Positions 1 through 11,350 are shown, counted from the stretch's first letter. The stretch: DNA of 64,000 nucleotides from Schistocerca nitens (GCF_023898315.1 NC_064614.1:502154109-502218108); one strand, 5' to 3'. Notes: a model not told the origin generated them from the letters alone. Numbers and translations: made by a program.

Positions 1-170
1 TTTCACAAGAGTGGCTACTCAATGTATCCTCCAAACAAAAAGAAGAAGTAGCTGAAAGAAGGAAATAAGGTCTGGTGTTCCTAGAGTATGTAAGGCTAAT
101 CACTTTCAGCATTTTCAGAAAACTGGAGAAACATAAGATAAGAATCATATTCCATCCAATATGCAAAGTC

Positions 171-182
171 AAGGACATGCGG
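171..182. repeat. 5' target-site duplication of RTE-like LINE
   Basis: AAGGACATGCGG here is repeated exactly at 3474-3485, directly after the (CAA)n tail. The pair fixes both ends of the LINE at 183-3472. Confidence 0.85.
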
Positions 183-492
183 CACCCCCTTGAACCATGG
201 ACCTTGCCGTTGGTGGGGAGGCTTGCGTGCCTCAGCGATACAGATGGCTGTACCGTAGGTGCAACCACAACGGAGGGGTATCTGTTGAGAGGCCAGACAA
301 ACATGTGGTTCCTGAAGAGGGGCAGCAGCCTTTTCAGTAGTTGCAGGGGCAACAGTCAGGATGATTGACTGATCTGGCCTTGTAACATTAACCAAAACGG
401 CCTTGCTGTGCTGGTACTGCGAACGGCTGAAAGCAAGGGGAAACTACAGCCGTAATTTTTCCCGAGGACATGCAGCTTTACTGTATGATTAA

Positions 493-684
493 ATGATAAT
501 GGCGTCCTCTTGGGTAAAATATTCCAGAGGTAAAATAGTCCCCCATTCGGATCTCCGGGCGGGGACTACTCAAGAGGACGTCATTATCAGGAGAAAGAAA
601 ACTGGTGTTCTACGGATCGGAGTGTGGAATGTCAGATCCCTTAATCGGGCAGGTAGGTTAGAATTTAAAAAGGGAAATGGATAG
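493..684 (+). pseudogene. N-terminal piece of RTE-like ORF, separated by a frameshift
   Basis: This short frame ends with a stretch containing VWNVRSLNRAGRLE. That is the first motif of an EEP (exonuclease-endonuclease-phosphatase) domain, with the metal-binding Asn. The sequence then reads FKKGNG and stops, while the next frame (from 677) starts at MDRLKLDIVGISEVRW, the motif that should follow. About two bases are missing in the A/T-rich stretch at 662-672, so one small deletion explains the break. The start at 493 is the first ATG of this frame; the true initiation site is unknown. Confidence 0.75.
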
Positions 685-3454
685 GTTAAAGTTAGATATA
701 GTGGGAATTAGTGAAGTTCGGTGGCAGGAGGAACAAGACTTTTGGCCAGATGATTACAGGGTTATAAATACAAAATCAAATAGGGGTAATGCAGGAGTAG
801 GTTTAATAATGAATAAGAAAATAGGAGTGCGCGTTAGCTACTACAAACAGCATAGTGAACACATTATTGTGGCCAAGATAGACACAAAGCCCATGCCTAC
901 TACAGTAGTACAAGTTTATATGCCAACTAGCTCTGCAGATGATGAAGAAATAGATGAAATGTATGACGAGATAAAAGAAATTATTCTGGTAGTGAAGGGA
1001 GATGAAAATTTAATAGTCATGGGTGACTGGAATTCGTCAGTAGGAAAAGGGAGAGAAGGAAACGTAGTAGGTGAATATGGATTGGGGGGAAGAAATGAAA
1101 GAGGAAGCCGCCTTGTAGAATTTTGCACAAAGCATGACTTAATCATAGCTAACATTTGGTTCAAGAATCATAAAAGAAGGTTGTACACCTGGAAGAATCC
1201 TGGAGATACTAAGAGGTATCAGATAGATTATATAATGGTAAGACAGAGATTTAGGAACCAGGTTTTAAATTGTAAGACATTTCCAGGGGCAGATGTGGAT
1301 TCTGACCACAATCTATTGGTTATGAACTGCAGATTGAAACTGAAGAAACTGCAAAAAGGTGGGAATTTAAGGAGATGGGACCTGGATAAACTGAAAGAAC
1401 GAGAGGTTGTAGAGAGTTTCAGGGAGAGCATAAGGGAACAATTGACAGGAATGGGCGAAAGAAATACAGTAGAAGGAGAATGGGTAGCTCTGAGGGATGA
1501 AGTAGTGAAGGCAGCAGACGATCAAGTAGGTAAAAAGATGAGGGCTAATAGAAATCCTTGGGTAACAGAAGAAATATTGAATTTAATTGATGAAAGGAGA
1601 AAATATAAAAATGCAGTAAATGAAGCAGGCAAAAGGGAATACAAACGTCTCAAAAATGAGATCGACAGGAAGTGCAAAATGGCTAAGCAGGGATGGCTAG
1701 AGGACAAATGTAAGGATGTAGAGGCTTGTCTGACTAGGGGTAAGATAGATACTGCCTACAGGAAAATTAAAGAGACCTTTGGAGAAAAGAGAACCACTTG
1801 TATGAATATCAAGAACTCAGATGGCAACCCAGTTCTAAGCAAAGAAGGGAAGGCAGAAAGGTGGAAGGAGTATATAGAGGGTTTATACAAGGGTGATGTG
1901 CTTGAGAACAATATTATGGAAATGGAAGAGGATGTAGATGAAGACGAAATGGGAGATAAGATACTGCGTGAAGAGTTTGACAGAACACTGAAAGACCTGA
2001 GTCGAAACAAGGCCCCGGGAGTAGACAACATTCCATTAGATCTACTGATGGCCTTGGGAGAGCCAGTCATGACAAAACTCTACCATCTGGTGAGCAAGAT
2101 GTATGAGACAGGCGAAATACCCTCAGACTGCAAGAAGAATATAATAATTCCAATCCCAAAGAAAGCAGGTGTTGACAGATGTGAAAATTACCGAACTATC
2201 AGTTTAATAAGTCACAGCTGCAAAATACTATCGCGAATTCTTTACAGACGAATGGAAAAACTGGTAGAAGCGGACCTCGGGGAAGATCAATTTGTATTCC
2301 GTAGAAAGGTTGGAACACGTGAGGCAATACTAACCTTACGACTTATCTTAGAAGAAAGATTAAGAAAAGGCAAACCTACGTTTCTAGCATTTGTAGACTT
2401 AGAGAAAGCTTTTGACAATGTAGACTGGAATACTCTCTTTCAAATTCTGAAGGTGGCAGGGGTAAAATACAGGGAGCAAAAGGCTATTTACAATTTGTAC
2501 GGAAACCAGATGGCAGTTATAAGAGTCGAGGGGCATGAAAGGGAAGCAGTGGTTGGGAAAGGAGTGAGACAGGGTTGTAGCCTCTCCCCAATGTTATTCA
2601 ATGTGTATATTGAGCAAGCAGTAAAGGAAACAAAAGAAAAATTCGGAGTAGGTATTAAAATTCATGGAGAAGAAGTAAAAACTTTGAGGTTCGCCGATGA
2701 CATTGTTATTCTGTCAGAGACAGTAAAGGACTTGGAAGAGCAGTTGAACGGAATGGACAGTGTCTTGAAAGGAGGATATAAGATGAACATCAACAAAAGC
2801 AAAACGAAGATAATGGAATGTAGTCAAATTAAATTGAGTGATGCTGAGGGAATTAGATTTGGAAATGAGACACTTAAAGTAGTAAAGGAGTTTTGCTATT
2901 TAGGGAGTAAAATAACTGATGATGGTCGAAGTAGAGAAGATATAAAATGTAGACTGGCAACGGCAAGGAAATCGTTTCTGAAGAAGAGAAATTTGTTAAC
3001 ATCGAGTATAGATTTAAGTGTCAGGAAGTCGTTTCTGAAAGTATTTGTATGGAGTGTAGCCATGTATGGAAGTGAAACATGGACGATAACCAGTTTGGAC
3101 AGGAAGAGAATAGAAGCTTTCGAAATGTGGTGCTACAGAAGAATGCTGAAGATAAGGTGGGTAGATCACGTAACTAATGAGGAGGTATTGAATAGGATTG
3201 GGGAGAAGAGAAGTTTGTGGCACAACTTGACTAGAAGAAGGGATCGGTTGGTAGGACATGTTTTGAGGCATCAAGGGATCACAAATTTAGCATTGGAGGG
3301 CAGCGTGGAGGGTAAAAATTGTAGAGGGAGACCAAGAGATGAATACACTAAGCAGATTCAGAAGGATGTAGGTTGCAGTAGGTACTGGGAGATGAAGAAG
3401 CTTGCACAGGATAGAGTAGCATGGAGAGCTGCATTAAACCAGTCTCAGGACTGA
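677..3454 (+). CDS. RTE-like endonuclease-reverse transcriptase (925 aa, lacks first EN motif)
   Basis: The protein would nick target DNA and reverse-transcribe its own RNA at the nick. Residues 1-220 are the rest of the EEP endonuclease: GISEVRW (catalytic Glu), GDWNSSVG (Asp/Asn), QIDYIMV and SDHNLL (catalytic Asp-His). The reverse transcriptase follows, with motif A FVDLEKAFDNVDW, motif B GVRQGCSLSPMLF, motif C FADDIVIL with both catalytic Asp, motif D around INKSKTKIM, and YLGSKI. The C-terminus has MWCYRRMLKIRW, then GHVLRH and RGRPRDEY, a tail shared by RTE-type proteins. The frame is fully open to the stop just before the (CAA)n tail. The first EN motif lies in another frame upstream, so this copy is probably not functional as it stands, although its RT could be intact. 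Confidence 0.88.
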   Translation: MDRLKLDIVGISEVRWQEEQDFWPDDYRVINTKSNRGNAGVGLIMNKKIGVRVSYYKQHSEHIIVAKIDTKPMPTTVVQVYMPTSSADDEEIDEMYDEIKEIILVVKGDENLIVMGDWNSSVGKGREGNVVGEYGLGGRNERGSRLVEFCTKHDLIIANIWFKNHKRRLYTWKNPGDTKRYQIDYIMVRQRFRNQVLNCKTFPGADVDSDHNLLVMNCRLKLKKLQKGGNLRRWDLDKLKEREVVESFRESIREQLTGMGERNTVEGEWVALRDEVVKAADDQVGKKMRANRNPWVTEEILNLIDERRKYKNAVNEAGKREYKRLKNEIDRKCKMAKQGWLEDKCKDVEACLTRGKIDTAYRKIKETFGEKRTTCMNIKNSDGNPVLSKEGKAERWKEYIEGLYKGDVLENNIMEMEEDVDEDEMGDKILREEFDRTLKDLSRNKAPGVDNIPLDLLMALGEPVMTKLYHLVSKMYETGEIPSDCKKNIIIPIPKKAGVDRCENYRTISLISHSCKILSRILYRRMEKLVEADLGEDQFVFRRKVGTREAILTLRLILEERLRKGKPTFLAFVDLEKAFDNVDWNTLFQILKVAGVKYREQKAIYNLYGNQMAVIRVEGHEREAVVGKGVRQGCSLSPMLFNVYIEQAVKETKEKFGVGIKIHGEEVKTLRFADDIVILSETVKDLEEQLNGMDSVLKGGYKMNINKSKTKIMECSQIKLSDAEGIRFGNETLKVVKEFCYLGSKITDDGRSREDIKCRLATARKSFLKKRNLLTSSIDLSVRKSFLKVFVWSVAMYGSETWTITSLDRKRIEAFEMWCYRRMLKIRWVDHVTNEEVLNRIGEKRSLWHNLTRRRDRLVGHVLRHQGITNLALEGSVEGKNCRGRPRDEYTKQIQKDVGCSRYWEMKKLAQDRVAWRAALNQSQD

Positions 3455-3473
3455 ATACCACAACAACAACAAC

Positions 3474-3485
3474 AAGGACATGCGG
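3474..3485. repeat. 3' target-site duplication of RTE-like LINE
   Basis: Second copy of AAGGACATGCGG, matching 171-182. Confidence 0.85.
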
Positions 3486-4135
3486 AACTCCTAAAAAATC
3501 AGGTAAGTCTGTAAGTGCCTGGTGCTTACAATATTTGGCTGGTAGTGTGGCCATCAGTACATTAGCCAAATGCAATGCTGAATCTCACAGCACTATGTGG
3601 TGCACATAAGTGCTTGTCTTGGCCAAATAGCAACACAAGTGTCAGAGCATAGCACCAGAGGAATTTTGGATAGAGAAAGGTACTGCAGCATTCCAATGTT
3701 TTCGGAGACTTTGTTCTCAAAGTGGTGGTGAAAATATGAGCAAATGACCAAGTTGTCAACTAGGTCAGAGATTTTAACTAAGTTCCACATAGGACATGAC
3801 ATCAGTTCAGGGTCATCAAGAATGCTCCCATCTGAGAGTGGTTCAGACAACAGACAAAATCGATAGTCAGAACCAAAACTTGATGCCCAGGAACCCATCT
3901 CCTCTTTTTTCCATGGCCACCACTAATCAGGCTGGGACATTCTCTTCTGGAGGCATGTGATTGTTCTGAGTTCCAGAGGAGATCAACTAAGGCTAGTGGA
4001 TGCTGCTGCAGTCCAACAACTACAAAAAGTCACATCCCACAAGAAACAAGTACTTCATCTGAAGCTGTTGAACAGGAAACTCCTGAAACATTTCTTTAGA
4101 ATGCTTCTGCCATTTGGCTGATAACATGAGCATAT
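3486..4135. other. Unassigned sequence between LINE and piggyBac
   Basis: I see no TE end, RNA gene or convincing exon here. The longest frame is 101 codons on the minus strand (3593-3898); it matches nothing I recognise and its composition is ordinary. With the LINE removed, this stretch joins directly to 1-170. Confidence 0.4.
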
Positions 4136-4363
4136 TTAACACTTACAGCACAGTACCCATACGCCATACGGGCGTGGCCGCCCTGACATTGGCGACGGCA
4201 CCCGTATACGGTACAGGCGAGCCTTTATTTGGCTCCGTACGCGCATTTAGCGCGTCTCCGAAGCAGTTTCATTAACTAATGTGGAGGTATTTCATTCTTC
4301 TTCCGCAAGAGGCAAGCGCTTATCGGATATCTCATCCTGGGAGCGGCTGTGAGCACTGCAAAG

Positions 4364-6285
4364 ATGAAGTTACCTGCAGTTCATTCACAGGTGTTTACGA
4401 TTGTGAAAATAGCGTGCAGCGAGTTGACGGAGCCAGAGATCTTAGATATTCTTTATGGTGATCCAGGATCTGAAATTGACGATTCTGACAAATAGGATTC
4501 ATACTCTCCAGATGAAAGTACAACTGGTGATTCAGGTATGTATATGTCTCAATTGTTCATAAAGTAAAGAGTTCATTACCGCATTTTGTACTGTGAGTAA
4601 TATTCATTCCTTCACTTGCATTTAGTACCTCTTAGTACTAATCTTAGCATTATTTTTTTTCTATGCAGAGAGTGGTACAGACCATCAGTCATCATCTGTG
4701 CTACCTGGTCGTGTGTGGCTCACTGAGCACAAAGAGCAAGATTGGTCGGAACTAGATGACCAGCCAGCACTGCCGGATTTCCAGGAAGTAGTAGGCGTAG
4801 CATCGCATTTTTCAGATGCCACTGAGGAGCTTTGATATTTTAGTTATTTCTTTGATGACGACCCTTTTCGGCTCATCAAAAGTGAAACAAATCTGTACGA
4901 CAATGAAATGCAAAGGTAGCCTGAAAATAAACTCTGTTTGGCATAAGTGGTCTGCAGTAAAATTGCAAGAGATTTACTGGTCTCTCAGTATTATTTTGCA
5001 TATGTGCATCATCAAATTGCCGAAAATCAGTGATTATTGGTCAACAGATCCGTTTCCGCAGACAGGATTTGTGAGTAAATTGTTGAGTCACGATCGATTT
5101 CGCGCTACATTGTCGATGTTACACTTGAATGACAATGCTACGTTCATTAGCAGAGGCGAAGAAAAGCATGACCCACTTGAGAACGTGAGACGTTTGTTTG
5201 ATTTCTTTGTGAATAAAAGCAAAATTAGTTTTCGTCCAGGCATTAATCTGACAATAGATGAGGCAATGTGTCTCTTTCATGGTAGAACAAGCTTCAGAGT
5301 ATACATGAAAAACAAACCCAATAAATATGGAATAAAATTGTATGCTCTCCGCGATTCATCAACTGGTTATATCCTAAACTGTGATGTATATACAGTTTCT
5401 GCAGGCAGTGTTGACAATAGTATCCAGGGCCTTGTAAAAACGTTGTGTTCACAGTACTTTGGCAAAGGACATTGCATTTATATGGATAGGTACTACACCA
5501 GTCCATCTCTTTTGGACATGTTGTGGGAAAATAAAGCTCTAGGAGAGGGAACTGTAATGAAAAACAGGAAAGGTTTGCGACGAATATTCAGAACACTAAA
5601 ACTAAAAAAAAGATAGTTTTTCAAAGGAAGTCAAACCGAGATTTTTTTGTCTTTCCACAAGGCATAAATCTACCAGCACTAGTATCCAAGTGAGGGCCAA
5701 AGGTGGAATAGCAGAAATTGTAAAGCCAGACGTTATTATTGATTACAATAAGAATAAAGCTGTGGTTGACAGAGCAGATCTGTTCTCCAGCTATTATCCG
5801 TTTGCCCGAAAAACTCTGAAGTGGTGGTAAAAGCTGTTTTTCCACTTGTTCATCTTGTCAACTGTCAACAGTTTTATTTTATATAAAGAGAACTCTAGCA
5901 AGAATGTATCCCTAGTAGACTTTATTCACAGAGTGGGGAAGAAATTGGCTGAGAAGGGCGGAAATGTTTTTCAGCAACAAGCTGCTTCATCCTCAAAAAT
6001 TGAGAGGACATTTGCAAGGCACTTTCCAGAGAAGGAACCACCCACTGCAAACAAGGTGAATACTACCAGTTGTTCCAATGTATGTTCAGACAGGGGGAAG
6101 AAAGAGACGGGTAAGCGCATCAGGAAGAAAGTAGATGGTGGTACAAGGACTGTGGCTTTGGCCTTTGCGTCCCACAGTCTTTCCAGGATTTTCACACAAA
6201 GGCTAACTACATCTGAACTATTAAAATACTCTAGTTTACAGGTACCTGCAGTTAGACAGTCCAGTGATATTTTGTTTCAAATTTA
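4364..6285 (+). pseudogene. piggyBac-like transposase, spliced and broken
   Basis: Exon 1 starts at the ATG at 4364 and encodes an acidic N-terminus (EPEILDILYGDPGSEIDDSD) with one in-frame TAG. It is followed by an intron at 4536-4668, and exon 2 continues in frame (DSESGTDHQ...). The core DDE domain is open at 4816-5616: YWSTDPFPQTGF, TIDEAMCLFHGRTSFR with the first catalytic Asp, then MDRYYTSPSLLDML with the second. After a frameshift near 5600 the conserved C-terminal part reads KPDVIIDYNKNKAVVDRADL and ARKTLKWW, then shifts frame again near 5840 (FFHLFILSTVNSFILYKENS). At least two stops and three frame changes mean it is inactive. It resembles PGBD4-type proteins. Confidence 0.85.
4536..4668 (+). 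other. Intron in piggyBac-like transposase
   Basis: The donor TTCAG|GTATGT and the acceptor TTTTTTTTCTATGCAG|AG bound 133 bases. Joining the exons keeps the acidic N-terminal frame open (GAT TCA G + AG AGT GGT). The reading is direct from sequence; splicing itself is inferred. Confidence 0.7.
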
Positions 6286-6564
6286 GACACAGTAATAATG
6301 GCAGTACTCAAGAGAGAGATCATGTAAAACTTTTTTATTCATGATATTTTTGTGATTTGTTTTTTTAATTATAACACCCATTTGTATTTTAAACTGTAAA
6401 ATAAACTCACATTCATGTAAAGCTCTTACTTTTTCTTTTAAATGATGCAAGAACCATATTCCTATCATTTTTCTGTCCTTTGCAATCTAATTTCAAACAT
6501 CCATTAAATATGCCAGTTCACAGCCAAGTGCTGGGTGTAAAGAGGGCAGTGTTGAAAGTGTTAA

Positions 6565-6929
6565 TTACTGGTGTTCTTGTTATATAAGTTTTTAACTTTT
6601 TTAGTGATAGTGATCACTGAAGTCAGTTAAGTCGCATAAGAGCTTAGTATGAAATAGTAGATGAGACAGTAGCTCATTAGTTCAAGAAGTGCAGAGATGT
6701 TTTTTATCCAAGGTTACCAATTTTTGCTCCCCTAAGACTTCTCAAACAAATTGTCTCTGGTGTTTTAGCATACATTTGCAATTTAATTTTTGCTATGTGA
6801 AAATAGAGTCAGTCCTTACAGGTATTGCTCATTACATTGTAACATGGCAGACAGGGGCAGCACATATTGAAATGACTGATACCAGGATTAGCGACGCTTT
6901 CTATTCTACTTCCAATTTGTTGAGGACTT
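6565..6929. other. Unassigned spacer
   Basis: About 365 bases between the piggyBac element and the LTR element. I see no gene or repeat end apart from the 4-bp ACTT target duplicate at 6926-6929. Confidence 0.4.
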
Positions 6930-7111
6930 TGTGGCGCCGATGAGGTCGACACCAGAATTGATCTGAGTATCATCTTTGAACTAAGCTAAACATTATCTTT
7001 GTGCAGTTCCGCCATGTCAGTTCTGTGTAAGCCTTTGGTGTGTTCAGGTCAATAAATGAACTACTGAAATGGGAGTGTTGTTTGGTGTAACCGACCCGAA
7101 CTTCCTTCTCA
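6930..7111 (+). repeat. 5' LTR of gypsy-type element
   Basis: Starts TGTGGCGCCGATGAGG and ends CTTCCTTCTCA. It contains AATAAA as a likely poly(A) signal. It pairs with 11397-11580. Confidence 0.9.
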
Positions 7112-7112
7112 A

Positions 7113-7129
7113 TGGTGACCCCGAGTTGT
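7113..7129 (+). promoter_or_regulatory. Primer binding site
   Basis: TGGTGACCCCGAGTTGT starts one base after the 5' LTR. The TGG start pairs with the CCA 3' end of a tRNA. I do not assign the tRNA species. Confidence 0.7.
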
Positions 7130-7217
7130 AACGTCTTCCGTTTTCGCCGTTTTACTGTGTCCGCGACCTACGCGTTGGTTATTCTCGCGTGTATTACACC
7201 AACACAACACTCGAACA

Positions 7218-8716
7218 ATGACTTCGGCCCAACGCCTAACGCCGGATTTTGTGATCAACATGCATCATGTTGCGGGCGATGTACACCCACCAGGACTACA
7301 ACACGATGCCTCTCACTCAACGATTACACCGATATCACCGGACGTTTTCGAGCCTGCAACGATAAGTGAGGTTAGGAGTGTGCATGACTCCGGCTATCAA
7401 ACGCCCTTGTTCCCACCACATGTGCCCTCCCTCATCGACTGTGCAGTTGCCTCTTACGGATCTCCGTGCAGTGCAGGACCAATGCCGATTTCTGCAAATG
7501 CTTCATTGGACAACCTACTACCGCCAGGACAATGATTTGCCATGCCGCAATCCGTCTGGTACCACACGGATACTGGCCATGTGGCTGGAACTGCTTCGTT
7601 CACAGGTCAACCTACTCAGCATCCGACCACGCCCGTGCCTGCCTCAGTTCAGCATCAGCACTTGCCTTCCTACTTTGATACCTTGGCCTGCAACTGGAAC
7701 GATAACTTGTTATCTGTGCCTGACCTCCACTTCCGTCCCATTGCTATGCCTCAGTGTTTTGTGCCACGACATTCACCTTATCCTCACACTGTTTTGAGAG
7801 GAGTGACTATGAACAGTGAACTTTCACACATTCCGCCTCACGTTCAACATCATTTTCCACACTCTGCTTCTGGACAGCCCGCACCTCTGCCACCTTCCTG
7901 CAACACAGGTGGTCCCGGCTCTGATCATACGTCGAGCTTTCCGTGGACTAACATGCATTCTCAAACTTTGAACTTTTTCTCTCCTGTCGCCCATGCGCCG
8001 GCTCCAGTCGAGCTTCTGCTACCGTTCTCAGTACATCTCGGTGCCTCATCCACGTTGGTCTTCCGCGACGCGTCAATCCGAACACACCCGCAACGTGTTG
8101 AGCTTCTGCAACCGCAATCGACACGTTATGGTGTCTCACCTGCGTTGGCCTTCCAAGTCGTGACAGACCGCGCTCAACCACAATGTGTCACCCTCACACT
8201 GCCTCCCGAACAGCCGTCATTGCACATCCCCTGGAGGCACACTCTCCTGGAATACTACAGCAACAGCTCGTTTCAGGCAGTTCCCCGATGAACTCAACTC
8301 AACCTGTTCTTCCGAACATTCCACAATGCTTACCACCACTGCCGTTGTTTAATCCCAACAGAGCTACAACCTGGTTCAAAATTGCGGACGAAGTGTTCGA
8401 CCATTACAAACTCAACGAGTCAACCACGTTTTTGTGCCTCATCACCCACCTGCACGACCAGGAGGACTTGATTGCTGAACTGGTCGACGCCCCGGACTCA
8501 TCTACCCAGTACACTCTAGCCAAAGAGACAGTTCTACATTGGCTTGCACGCTCAACTGAGGCAGCAATTCAGCGAGTGCTTCACGTCAAGCAACTAGGCA
8601 ATGACAAATATTCCCAGCTCTGGAGACGGCTACGTGCACTGGTCAGCGCCGATCTATTCTCTGACACAACTTTCCTCGCCATCTCCTCACATCCGCTTTG
8701 CTCTTGCTCATCCTGA
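7218..8716 (+). pseudogene. gag region of gypsy-type element (frameshifted)
   Basis: Three partly overlapping frames (7218-7535, 7542-8291, 8183-8716) form a proline-, histidine- and threonine-rich N-terminal part. A more conserved capsid-like stretch follows, including FNPNRATTWFKIADEVFDHY, LITHLHDQEDLIAELVDAP and NDKYSQLWRRLRALV. This resembles the gag capsid of many insect gypsy elements, where a single hydrophobic core domain follows a low-complexity start. No intact zinc knuckle is visible downstream. At least two frameshifts disrupt it. The identification rests mainly on position and the capsid-like segment. Confidence 0.65.
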
Positions 8717-9229
8717 ACCTGTTGAGCAAAGAATGACGATTGCTGACAACCTACACGATGCATCACTGCTCCACTTCGCCAGCCACTGCCTACCTGACAA
8801 GTCTCAGGTTCAGGCACATCGCCCTGTGGCCAGATGTGGCCAGGGCCGTACTGTGCCGACCGTTCCACTTGCTCCGGGAAGCAGTAAACAAGCAACTGGG
8901 ACGTCACCGGCTCTTCCCGCGGTCACACCCCCTCCTGCAACCGAACCTGCTGCAGCCACCGAACCTCAACCACCGCCACTGGCAATGAACTTTCTGCAGG
9001 AAATGCAACTGCACTACCCGTACTGTTACTTCCACACATGGTTTGGTGAGGCGGCACAGAACTGCAGACCGCCCTCCTACTTCGCAAACGCCAATCGCAG
9101 GTAGGTTTGGGTGCCGCCTCCTGCGCACAACATGACAGGCACCCCCCAGTGCTGCATTCTGTCTGGGAATGACCGGATAATTGTGGACGACTTTACATTA
9201 AAGACATTTTGTAGGGATACCTTTTCCTA

Positions 9230-9475
9230 GTGGACAGAGGCGCCGATGTTTCACTGCTGCCCACGTCCTTAGTGTCGTTGAACATCCGCCCTCATCATAC
9301 TTCACTGCAAGCCGTGAATTCAACTAAACTACAATGCTCGGGTTCAACTTCACACGTCGTCTCACTCTCCACAAACTGCAAACTCAAGCGGACTTTTTTA
9401 GTGTGTGAAATTGAGGAACCTATACTAGGCATTGACTTCTTGCGACACCACAAAATTTCACTGGACCTAGTGTGA
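9230..9475 (+). pseudogene. Retropepsin-like protease of gypsy-type element
   Basis: The frame holds DRGADVSLLP near its start, where active retropepsins have D-T/S-G-A, and ILGIDFLRHH near its end, the usual I-L-G-x-D-F-L motif. It would cut the Gag-Pol polyprotein. The Thr or Ser of the active-site triad is Arg in this copy, which should inactivate it. The fragment is 81 codons. It lies between gag and RT as expected, separated from both by stops. Confidence 0.75.
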
Positions 9476-10010
9476 AACACTGTGTTTCACCATCCGTCCA
9501 AGACTCACTTCCCCTGTGCTCCGTCGAGGCCCCCCCCTCCCCCATGACACATCGGTCCTGGCTCATCTCATCCATACATGCTTGTCTCTGTTGACGACGT
9601 TACAAGAAACCACACATAAGTGCCTTGCTGAGCTCAAACACGTTGCTCGCCTATGCAAAGAAAACTTCAAGCTCTCCCTCCGGCTCCACAAAACACAGCT
9701 CCAGCTCTCCGATGCAGCAAAGGAATTACAGACACTACAGCAAGGACAAAGTGAGTTCAGTAAGTGCGCCGAATCTGCTTGCAATCCCAGCAATCGAGCC
9801 TCCATGCGTTTATCTCCCACTACCCCTCACAACTGTGCTATCAAGACTACCATAACATGTACTGACAGCTCCGCAGGGCCACACCCTCCTAACACGGCAG
9901 CGTTTGACACTCGGGTGGTCACACGTGCGCATGGGCGCTGAGCGTCACGTGTTCCCGAACTGACAGCTCCTACCCCACCCCTCACGGACAGCACCTCAAA
10001 CTATGCAACT

Positions 10011-11105
10011 TTGGCTATGCGCGCCGCCGTGCAACCGCCACTGACAACACAAACAGTGCACTCGCGCCAAGCTACCGTGTTGCCACAGGCCGCACCCTCG
10101 GACAATGGACTCACTGACGGCTCCCGAGCTCTACTGAGCCCACCCGACCACGGTGCCACTGCTTCGGGCCGGCAGCCATCTTGTCGTGTTGACTCCTGGG
10201 AAACTTCGCCACCTCGGCTCCCGTCGGATCTGCCGAGTGGCTCCGAACACCACAACCACCCCTCTCTTGCCCCGCCCGCCACACATTGTAAACAAACTGC
10301 CTCCCATGCCGCCGGCAACATTTCCTTTGTCACCAACAGCACGGTTCACAAGCTTCACCTCACACCAGATCCCCCGATCTCCAGTAAACCATGTCAACTT
10401 TGTCCCGAGCGCCTCTCCGACCTTAAAAAACAGATTTCTGAACTACTAAGCTCCGGCGTCATTGAACCCTCTGCCAGTAGCTGGTCTATGCCCTCACATA
10501 TGACACTCAAGAAAGACAGGTCGTGCCGCATGTGTGGAGACTACCGTCAACTAAATGTACGAACAATTATGGACACCTACCCCATTCCCAACATTGTCGA
10601 CTTTACCAGTTCCCTCGCAGGTGTGACCACGTTCTCTGTCATTGATTGCAAACGGGCCTACCATCACATCCCCATGGCACCTGAAGACATCCAGAAGACA
10701 GCAATCACCACCCCGATCAGGTTATTTCAGTTTCGATTCATGCCCTTCGGTCTGAATAACGCAACCCAGACCTGGCAACACTTCATCAATGAAGTGTTAT
10801 TCTAACTAAAATTCAGCTTTGCATATCTTGATGACATTCTTGTGTTCAGCTTCTCCCTCGAGGATAACATTCGACATGTGCAAACTGTTATGAACACTCT
10901 CGCAGCAGCAGGCATCGAGACCAACCAGGACAAATTGCAGCTACATCAACCCGCTGTCAGTTTTCTTGGTTTTCAGGTATCTGCCAACAGCATTTCACCG
11001 CCCCCTGAGAAAGTACAAACAATACTAAACCTACCCAGACCTTCGTCATTCAAAGAGCTGCGGCGCTTTCTGGGGACGGTTAATTATTATCGCCGACATC
11101 TACCT
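10011..11105 (+). pseudogene. Reverse transcriptase of gypsy-type element, truncated
   Basis: The frame 10011-10805 contains the RT fingers and palm: VIEPSASSWSMPSHMTLKK, MCGDYRQLN, DTYPIPNI, FSVIDCKRAYHHIPM (catalytic Asp) and FQFRFMPFGLNNA. A stop codon follows at 10803. The same frame then resumes with FAYLDDILVFS (the YLDD-type catalytic pair), FLGFQVSANSI and FKELRRFLGTVNYYRRHLPR. After this the frame changes and RNase H and integrase are absent. It would have copied the element RNA into DNA. One stop plus the downstream deletion make it non-functional. Confidence 0.85.
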
Positions 11106-11329
11106 CGCTCGAGGTGTTTGTGCCTGTCGCCAAGCCCACCAGAGACATCATCATTGTCACTCCATTCCACCAGCAAACCGCTGGCCTCCCTGTCACCACA
11201 CGACCAGCACGACGCCTGGCACACTTCAACAACTCAACAACTTCCAGGTTTGGCGGCCTAACCTTCCTTCACGAATTCTACCCACACAGCTCCCCCCGAC
11301 GACGCTGTCGAGCTGACCGTGGTCTGGCT

Positions 11330-11350
11330 CCCCCCCCCCCCCCCCCCCCC
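11330..11350. repeat. Poly-C tract
   Basis: A run of C of about 21 bases in the degenerate 3' coding end of the LTR element. A purine-rich G tract follows about 30 bases later. Confidence 0.8.

Larger units (their letters stand above)
183..3472 (+). mobile_element. RTE-like non-LTR retrotransposon, near full length
   Basis: This 3.3-kb element has a 5' untranslated leader of about 300 bases, an apurinic-endonuclease-like plus reverse transcriptase reading frame, almost no 3'UTR and an ACAACAACAACAACA tail. A simple-repeat tail instead of poly(A), and a C-terminus containing RGRPRDEY and GHVLRH motifs, are typical of RTE-clade LINEs. A 12-bp TSD flanks it. A second copy at 48645-51394 is nearly identical over its length, so the family was active recently. 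One small frameshift near position 663 separates the first endonuclease motif from the rest. Assignment to RTE is from motif memory; a related clade such as Proto2 cannot be excluded. Confidence 0.88.
4136..6564 (+). mobile_element. piggyBac-like DNA transposon
   Basis: TTAA target sites flank the element at 4136-4139 and 6561-6564. Terminal inverted repeats begin CACTTACAGCACAGTACCC on the left and, read on the minus strand, CACTTTCAACACTGCCCTC on the right (14 of 19 positions agree). Between them lies a decayed piggyBac transposase with an intron. The size of 2.4 kb is normal for the superfamily. Confidence 0.9.

Noticed and set aside
3593..3898. 101-codon minus-strand frame as a possible host exon
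   Set aside because: No recognisable domain, splice sites or codon pattern; a frame of this length is expected by chance in this much sequence.
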